This document shows, one piece after another, positions 6,238 through 10,786 of a stretch of DNA of 10,786 bases. Position numbers and translations under genes: made by a program. The DNA lies in contig CAMDZX010000052.1 of assembly GCA_945910925.1 (NCBI GenBank), positions 1-10,786 of the forward strand. Reading direction: 5' to 3'. Source of the DNA: an uncultured bacterium. Lineage in GTDB: Bacteria > Cyanobacteriota > Vampirovibrionia > Gastranaerophilales > Gastranaerophilaceae. The stretch's first letter is position 1. Every line of letters begins with the position of its first letter. The notes beneath the pieces were generated by a model. The model did not search any database and was not told the origin of the DNA. It saw nothing but the letters and a program-made list of their open reading frames with translations.

Positions 6238-8889
6238 CTATACAACACCGTTGAAAGCGTCTATATAGATTTGTTTGATTTGATCCATTAACGGATATAC
6301 AGGGTTTGCACCTGTGCATTGGTCGTCGTATGCCAATTCTACTAATTCATCAAGGTTGTTGAAGAATTCTTTTTCGTCTACACCAAAATCTTTGATTGAA
6401 TTTGGTAAGTTAACTTTCTTCATTAATTCATCAACTGCTTTAATCAGTAATTCAACCTTTTCATCATCGTTCTTACCGCCCAAACCAAGTTCATCAGCGA
6501 TTTGTGCATATTTTGTTTTTGCACAAGGGAACTTGTATTGAGGGAAGATTGCTTGTTTTTTAGGTTTATCAGATGAGTTGAATTTAATGATTTGTCTGAT
6601 TAATAATGCGTTAGCAACCCCGTGTGGAACGTGGTACATAGCACCAAGTTTGTGAGCCATAGAGTGGCATAATCCTAAGAATGAGTTAGCGAATGCCATA
6701 CCTGCAATAGTTGCAGCATAGTGCATTTTTTCTCTTGCGATAGGATCGTTAGCACCTTCAACATAGCTTCTTTCAAGATATCTGAAGATTAATTTTGTAG
6801 CTTCTAAAGCGTTTGAATTTGTAAAGTTTGTAGCCATACAAGAAACATATGCTTCGATAGCGTGAACTAATGCGTCGATACCTGATGCAGCAGTTAAGCC
6901 TTTAGGCATACCGTCAACAAAGTTAGGGTCGATGATAGCCATATTAGGTGTCAATGCGTAATCAGCGATTGCATATTTTACGTGAGTTTCATCATCAGTA
7001 ATGATTGCAAACGGTGTTACTTCAGAACCTGTACCTGATGTTGTAGGAATAGCAACCATAGTAGCTTTTACTCCAAGCTCAGGAATTGAACAAATTCTCT
7101 TTCTGATATCCATAAATCTCATTGAAATATCTTCAAAGTTTGTTTCAGGTTGTTCATACATTAACCACATAATCTTAGCAGCATCCATAGGAGAACCGCC
7201 ACCTAATGAAATGAATACATCAGGTTCGAAAGTCTTAACCATAGCCATAGCTTGATTAATTGTAGATAATGTAGGGTCAGGTTTAACATCAAAGAAGATT
7301 TGATATTCAATACCGATTTCATCTAAAACGTTGATAATTGCGTTTACCGCACCTGAATCAAATAAGAATCTGTCTGTAACGATAAATGCACGTTTTTTAC
7401 CTTGAAGTTCACGGAGAGCTAAGTCAACAGCACCTCTCTTGAAGTAAACTTTAGAAGGAACTTTGAACCATAACATATTTTCTCTCCTTTCAGCAACGGT
7501 TTTGTAGTTCAGTAAGTTTTCAACGCCTACGTTTCCTGAAACAGCGTTGCCGCCCCAAGAACCGCAACCAAGTGTTAATGACGGTTCTAATTTGAAGTTG
7601 TATAAGTCACCGATACCGCCTTGAGAAGATGGAGAGTTAATTAATACTCTACAAGTAGGCATTTTTTCTGCATATTTGTCGATTCTTTCTTTGCGACGTT
7701 CATCGGTATAAAGAACAGAAGTGTGACCTAAGCCGCCTTTTGATACAAGCTCATAAGCCATTTCTGCTGCTTCTTCGTAGTTTTTAGCTCTGTACATTGA
7801 AAGGATTGGAGAAAGTTTTTCTCTTGAGAACGGATCTTCCCAATCAACTTTTGGTCTTTCTGCCAATAAAATTTTTGCATCTTCAGGAGTTTCAAAACCT
7901 GATAATTCTGCAATTCTGTGTGCGCTTTGACCAACAATGTCAGGGTGAGCAGTACCACGTTTAGGGTCAATAAACGGAAGTGCAATCATTTTCTTTTCTT
8001 CTTCAGCACTTACAAGGTATGCTCCTCTGTATAAGAATTCTTTCTTAACTTCTTCGTATACGCTGTCAACAACAACAACTGATTGTTCAGAAGCACAAAT
8101 CATACCGTTGTCGAAAGTTTTTGACATAAGGATTGAAGAAACAGCCATTTTGATATCAGCAGTTTCATCAATAACAGCAGATGTATTACCCGGACCTACA
8201 CCTAATGCAGGGTTACCTGATGAATATGCTGCTCTAACCATACCAGGACCGCCTGTTGCCAAAATACAATCAATTGAAGCGTGTGTCATAAGCATGTTAG
8301 ACAATTCAATTGAAGGAACGTCAATCCATCCGATAATATCTTCAGGAGCACCGGCCTTAACAGCAGCTTCAAGAACTAATTTTGCAGCTGCAATTGTACA
8401 GTTCTTTGCTCTAGGGTGTGGTGAAAAGATAATTGCGTTTCTTGTTTTCAAAGCGATTAATGATTTGAAAATAGCAGTTGATGTAGGGTTTGTTGTAGGA
8501 ACAATACCTGCAAGAACTCCTAAAGGTTCAGCAAAAATCTTAGTTCCGTTGATTTTGTCCTCTTTAATAATTCCGCATGTTTTTGCATTTTTGTGTTTGT
8601 TATAAATGTATTCGGATGCAAAGTGGTTTTTAATGATTTTGTCTTCTAATACACCCATCCCTGTTTCTTCGATTGCCATTCTTGCAAGAGGGATTCTTGC
8701 TTTATCGGCAGCTGTTGCTGCAGCTTTGAATATAGCATCTACTTTTTCTTGTGAAAATGTTGAAAATATACGTTGAGCTTTCTTAACCTTTTGAATCAAT
8801 ATTTCCAAAGCTTCCGGCGTATCTACCAAAGTACTTGCTGCCAAGTCTTTTTCAAGTTTTTCAACTTTTGAACTTTTAGTTTTTGGCAT
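6238..8889 (-). CDS. adhE: Bifunctional aldehyde-alcohol dehydrogenase AdhE
   Basis: AdhE reduces acetyl-CoA to acetaldehyde and then to ethanol, using two NADH, and is the main NADH sink in many fermenters. The 883 residues match the family (about 870-890). The N-terminal CoA-acylating aldehyde dehydrogenase domain (about 20-450) has the nucleotide-site GVGPGNTS (230-237) and catalytic C265 in FDNGMICASEQS. The linker is NYKTVAERRENMLW (461-474). The C-terminal iron-dependent alcohol dehydrogenase (about 478-883) has GGGSPMD (563-569) and iron ligands D672, H676, H742 and H756, at exactly the spacing of E. coli AdhE. All key residues are intact, so it should be active; AdhE proteins usually polymerise into cytoplasmic spirosomes. 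The N-terminus is about 19 residues longer than E. coli's and lysine-rich. The start is fixed by a strong AAGGAG site (8897-8902) 7 bases upstream. Rex-type operators upstream indicate NADH-responsive control. Confidence 0.97.
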   Translation of the reverse strand: MPKTKSSKVEKLEKDLAASTLVDTPEALEILIQKVKKAQRIFSTFSQEKVDAIFKAAATAADKARIPLARMAIEETGMGVLEDKIIKNHFASEYIYNKHKNAKTCGIIKEDKINGTKIFAEPLGVLAGIVPTTNPTSTAIFKSLIALKTRNAIIFSPHPRAKNCTIAAAKLVLEAAVKAGAPEDIIGWIDVPSIELSNMLMTHASIDCILATGGPGMVRAAYSSGNPALGVGPGNTSAVIDETADIKMAVSSILMSKTFDNGMICASEQSVVVVDSVYEEVKKEFLYRGAYLVSAEEEKKMIALPFIDPKRGTAHPDIVGQSAHRIAELSGFETPEDAKILLAERPKVDWEDPFSREKLSPILSMYRAKNYEEAAEMAYELVSKGGLGHTSVLYTDERRKERIDKYAEKMPTCRVLINSPSSQGGIGDLYNFKLEPSLTLGCGSWGGNAVSGNVGVENLLNYKTVAERRENMLWFKVPSKVYFKRGAVDLALRELQGKKRAFIVTDRFLFDSGAVNAIINVLDEIGIEYQIFFDVKPDPTLSTINQAMAMVKTFEPDVFISLGGGSPMDAAKIMWLMYEQPETNFEDISMRFMDIRKRICSIPELGVKATMVAIPTTSGTGSEVTPFAIITDDETHVKYAIADYALTPNMAIIDPNFVDGMPKGLTAASGIDALVHAIEAYVSCMATNFTNSNALEATKLIFRYLERSYVEGANDPIAREKMHYAATIAGMAFANSFLGLCHSMAHKLGAMYHVPHGVANALLIRQIIKFNSSDKPKKQAIFPQYKFPCAKTKYAQIADELGLGGKNDDEKVELLIKAVDELMKKVNLPNSIKDFGVDEKEFFNNLDELVELAYDDQCTGANPVYPLMDQIKQIYIDAFNGVV

Positions 8890-8943
8890 GTTTAATCTCC
8901 TTTTTTATTACCGATTACTATAAAAGTATTTAATTTTTCTATA

Positions 8944-8961
8944 TTGTGATTTTTACACTTA
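8944..8961 (-). promoter_or_regulatory. Weak Rex-like operator overlapping adhE -10/start region
   Basis: The plus strand reads TTGTGATTTTTACACTTA. One half, TTGTGA, is perfect for the known Rex consensus TTGTGA-N6-TCACAA. The other half (CAC at 8956-8958) is one base out of register and degenerate. It touches the predicted -10 box (8964-8969) and covers the expected start point, a good place for a repressor. Taken alone the match is marginal; the two better sites upstream make it more credible. Confidence 0.5.
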
Positions 8962-8963
8962 TT

Positions 8964-8994
8964 AATATAGTATCGCTAAAAATATTTATGTCAA
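8964..8994 (-). promoter_or_regulatory. adhE: Predicted sigma-70-type promoter of adhE
   Basis: On the minus strand a perfect -35 box TTGACA (8989-8994) is followed by TATATT (8964-8969) with a 19-base spacer. An alternative -10, TACTAT, gives a 16-base spacer. The predicted start near 8957 gives a leader of about 68 bases containing the AAGGAG ribosome binding site. The long spacer, if real, would make a weak promoter. Confidence 0.6.
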
Positions 8995-9043
8995 AGGGTA
9001 TAATTGAAAATATTGATAATTTTTATATTTTCTTAATATTGAA

Positions 9044-9061
9044 TTGTGATAAAATACACAT
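9044..9061. promoter_or_regulatory. Rex-type operator 2 upstream of adhE
   Basis: TTGTGATAAAATACACAT matches the 18-bp Rex palindrome TTGTGA-N6-TCACAA in register, with two deviations in the right half (T to A at position 13, A to T at 18). It lies about 90 bp upstream of the predicted adhE start point. It may act with the neighbouring site, whose equivalent positions are 23 bp away, about two helical turns. Confidence 0.72.
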
Positions 9062-9066
9062 TTGAA

Positions 9067-9084
9067 TTGTTACAAAAATCACAA
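9067..9084. promoter_or_regulatory. Rex-type operator 3 upstream of adhE
   Basis: TTGTTACAAAAATCACAA matches TTGTGA-N6-TCACAA with one mismatch (T for G at position 5), the best Rex-like palindrome in the window. It overlaps a TATATT on the minus strand (9083-9088) that could be the -10 of a second upstream adhE promoter, although no -35 is evident there. Confidence 0.75.
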
Positions 9085-9125
9085 TATACCATTTCTATTT
9101 TGATGTATTTGGATTAAAAATTTGT

Positions 9126-9323
9126 TTATAGTCCGTTTCTTTTTCGTTCTAAAAGCATATTTATAATATCTTGCTTATATTCCATTTCAGTTTTCTTTTC
9201 TTTAAACATGCCTTCTTTACCGCCTTTAAGATAGCTTTGTATCTGTCCGGCAAGCCGTGCTTTGTCAATATTCTTGGCAAAGTTTTCTATCATATCTTTA
9301 TTATCATCGTCATCCATTATCAT
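9126..9323 (-). CDS. Small hypothetical protein, 65 aa
   Basis: I do not recognise this protein. The N-terminus is strongly acidic (MIMDDDDNKDM). The rest is charged and predicted helical, ending in a basic ERKRNGL tail. There are no cysteines, signal peptide or membrane segment, so it is probably a small cytoplasmic protein. The start at 9323 is supported by an AAGGAA site 8 bases upstream; a second ATG two codons later is less well placed. It lies 36 bp after the mechanosensitive channel gene on the same strand and is probably cotranscribed with it. No terminator is evident after its stop, so this transcript may run into the adhE regulatory region. Confidence 0.72.
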   Translation of the reverse strand: MIMDDDDNKDMIENFAKNIDKARLAGQIQSYLKGGKEGMFKEKKTEMEYKQDIINMLLERKRNGL

Positions 9324-9359
9324 TTTTAATATTCCTTACTTTGTGTTTATAAGATTATA

Positions 9360-10199
9360 TTACATTTTTTCATCTTTATGAACAACCATTTGAGGGAAAG
9401 GAATTTCTATTCCGAGTTCATCAAATTTTTCTTTTATTCTTAGATTAAAAGCACGTCCCACTTCCCATTGCTTGACAGGAGTTGTTTTGATTCTGGCTTT
9501 AATGATTATTGCAGAATCTCCAAAATTATCAAGTCCGAAAATTTCAAGCGGCGCAAGAATAAATTCCTTTAAATCTGATGTTTCTCTGAATTCTTCGCCC
9601 AAATCCTTCAAGATATTTATAACTTCTGCAATGTTTTCTTTGTATGCAACCGAAATATCAAAAACATAGTATGAGAATTCTCTTGTATAGTTAGTAACAA
9701 TATCAATCATACCGTTTCTTATATAATGTACTCTACCTTGCAAATCTCTCAATTTAACCATTTTAATATCGACTTTTTCAACAATTCCCTGACGATCGGC
9801 GATTTCTATGTAGTCACCTACACGTATTTGACCTTCAAGCAAAAGTGAAAGTCCTGTGATAATATCTTCAAAAAATCTCTTTGCACCAAAGCCTACCGCA
9901 ACACCTAAAACTCCTGCGGCAGTTAATATTGGTCTGATGTCGATTCCGAGATTATTTAAAATAAACATTATTGCAAAAATTCCGATTACTGTATCAGCAA
10001 CAGATTTTATTATTGATTTCAATGTCATGGCTTGTTTTTTGAATTCAAAATTATCGTTATATTTGCAAAGTTTTTGTATAAATTTGTCTATCAATAAATT
10101 TGCAATATGAATAATTGTGTAAAAAACGATTATATTTACAATAGTCTGAAACCATTTTGATTGAATTGTTCCCATTATTGCAGAATGTATATCAAACAT
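9360..10199 (-). CDS. MscS-family small-conductance mechanosensitive channel
   Basis: This 279-residue inner-membrane protein should open under membrane tension and release solutes during osmotic downshift. Three hydrophobic segments fit the MscS core: TM1 about 17-37, TM2 about 66-84 and TM3 about 89-121. TM3 has the glycine/alanine-rich pore helix AAGVLGVAVGFGAKRFFEDI, followed by the beta domain (GDYIEIADRQGIVEKV, 128-143). The RNGMIDIVTNYTR segment (161-173) and the near-C-terminal GIEIPFPQ are family hallmarks. The length is close to E. coli MscS (286), so there are no extra domains. The ATG has AAAGGAA seven or so bases upstream, and the gene lies 18 bp after the transporter gene, implying one operon. 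There is no functional tie to the adhE region beyond adjacency. Confidence 0.94.
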   Translation of the reverse strand: MFDIHSAIMGTIQSKWFQTIVNIIVFYTIIHIANLLIDKFIQKLCKYNDNFEFKKQAMTLKSIIKSVADTVIGIFAIMFILNNLGIDIRPILTAAGVLGVAVGFGAKRFFEDIITGLSLLLEGQIRVGDYIEIADRQGIVEKVDIKMVKLRDLQGRVHYIRNGMIDIVTNYTREFSYYVFDISVAYKENIAEVINILKDLGEEFRETSDLKEFILAPLEIFGLDNFGDSAIIIKARIKTTPVKQWEVGRAFNLRIKEKFDELGIEIPFPQMVVHKDEKM

Positions 10200-10217
10200 A
10201 ATATTTCCTTTCAGATT

Positions 10218-10786
10218 TTAAAATCCCATAAATTGCATAATGTATCCGACAGTTATACTTATTAAAAGAAGTATAGATATAATTGTGATCGTATCTTTAT
10301 AGTTTTCATGTTGTTTCAAAAGAATCAAAATCCCAAGCCCTGCATTAGATAACAGTCCTGCCATAACGGCACTAAATTTAAGACTCCCGCTTATTAAAAG
10401 CATTGTTAAAGAAACCGAAACCGCACAATTAGGAATCAATCCGAGTAATGCAGTTATAAAAGGTGCTAAAACCTTAATATTAGAAAATACGTTATGAATA
10501 AAATCAAATTTTAAACATACATTTATAAAGAAGTTGAGCAAAATTGTGATAACAAGAATAAACATAAAAATATTTAGAGTATGCTTAACAGGGTGTATGA
10601 TGAGTTCTTTGGGATGTTTTTCTATAACGGTATGGTTACAACAACCCGTTTCTTTTTCTTCATTTATATTTTCTTTTATCGGAATGTATTTGTTCTCTTT
10701 AAGAAGAAAATACAAAACGCAACCTGCAAAACTTGCAATAATGAATTTTAGCGCATATATCGGAATAATAGCGTATTTCTTAATCG
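10218..10786 (-). CDS. Multi-pass transporter resembling ArsP_2/putative manganese exporter, C-terminal part (5' end outside window)
   Basis: The frame is open to the window's right edge, giving 188 visible residues. The TTG at 10715 is an internal leucine codon inside a membrane helix, not a start. Visible order: a hydrophobic helix (IIPIYALKFIIASFAGCVLY), a 40-residue hydrophilic loop with CCNH and several histidines (EKHPKELIIHPVKHT), then about four more hydrophobic segments, with LIPNCAVSVSLTMLL and MAGLLSNAGLGILILL as the most distinctive. This pattern, with an internal Cys/His loop and a SNAGLG segment, recalls the 'putative 10-TM heavy-metal exporter' (ArsP_2) family, also annotated as a putative manganese transporter. 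The assignment is from memory of the family, and the substrate is uncertain. It heads the run of minus-strand genes leading into the mechanosensitive channel 18 bp downstream. Confidence 0.7.
   Translation of the reverse strand, partial: IKKYAIIPIYALKFIIASFAGCVLYFLLKENKYIPIKENINEEKETGCCNHTVIEKHPKELIIHPVKHTLNIFMFILVITILLNFFINVCLKFDFIHNVFSNIKVLAPFITALLGLIPNCAVSVSLTMLLISGSLKFSAVMAGLLSNAGLGILILLKQHENYKDTITIISILLLISITVGYIMQFMGF

Noticed and set aside
8108..8605. 165-codon open frame on the plus strand
   Set aside because: It lies wholly antisense to adhE, whose protein is complete and conserved. The translation shows no family features and there is no plausible ribosome binding site, so it is a codon-bias shadow.
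9083..9088. TATATT as a second adhE -10 box
   Set aside because: There is no recognisable -35 box about 17 bp upstream, and such hexamers are common in this AT-rich gap. It is mentioned only as a possibility under the Rex site.
10713..10715. TTG as start codon of the transporter gene
   Set aside because: The frame continues without a stop to the window edge and encodes a hydrophobic helix upstream, so the gene is cut by the window.
1..10786. CRISPR arrays, tRNA/rRNA genes, insertion sequences, phage genes, HydE/HydF/HydG maturases
   Set aside because: I looked for repeat-spacer periodicity, tRNA-like arms, transposase motifs and radical-SAM CxxxCxxC maturase genes and saw none.

Overview
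The window is AT-rich, with dense codirectional genes and purine-rich AGGA/AAGGAG ribosome binding sites. It suggests a strictly anaerobic, fermentative bacterium. The evidence is a bifunctional AdhE, a Rex NADH/NAD+ sensor and two [FeFe]-hydrogenase-type proteins together, with no respiratory genes. A Clostridia-like Bacillota is a reasonable guess. Non-photosynthetic gut cyanobacterial relatives (Vampirovibrionia/Gastranaerophilales) or another low-GC fermenter are equally possible; nothing here, such as an rRNA gene, settles it.

Layout. Positions 1-532 (+) hold the C-terminal part of a SAM-dependent methyltransferase cut by the window edge. A terminator hairpin at 596-627, probably active both ways, separates it from everything else, which lies on the minus strand. 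Read in the direction of transcription (right to left), the minus-strand genes form two blocks. (1) Membrane block: the C-terminal part of a multi-pass transporter resembling the ArsP_2/putative manganese exporter family (cut by the right edge), an MscS-type mechanosensitive channel, and a 65-residue protein of unknown function. (2) Fermentation and hydrogen block: adhE, rex, a small thioredoxin-like [2Fe-2S] protein, a HydS-like (group C) sensory [FeFe]-hydrogenase homologue with a PAS domain, a SpoIIE/PP2C-type phosphatase with an unassigned C-terminal domain, a second thioredoxin-like [2Fe-2S] protein, and a group B-type [FeFe] hydrogenase.

How the genes may work together. AdhE re-oxidises NADH by reducing acetyl-CoA to ethanol. 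The group B hydrogenase is a candidate outlet (or uptake point) for electrons as H2. Rex represses fermentation genes when NADH is low. The 236-bp gap upstream of adhE carries two good Rex-operator-like palindromes (9044-9061 and 9067-9084) and a weaker one (8944-8961) overlapping the predicted -10/start region, so adhE is very likely a Rex target. Genes from rex to the terminal hydrogenase are packed with gaps of 1-45 bp or overlaps and look like one operon. A hairpin between adhE and rex, with no clear rex promoter, suggests that partial read-through may feed the operon. The HydS-like protein and the phosphatase are separated by 2 bp, which fits an H2/redox-sensing module that signals through serine/threonine dephosphorylation. 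The cluster therefore seems to combine an NADH sensor (Rex) with a hydrogen or redox sensor (HydS plus phosphatase) around two NADH/electron sinks. No H-cluster maturation genes (hydE, hydF, hydG), flavin diaphorase subunit, tRNA, rRNA, CRISPR array or insertion sequence is visible.
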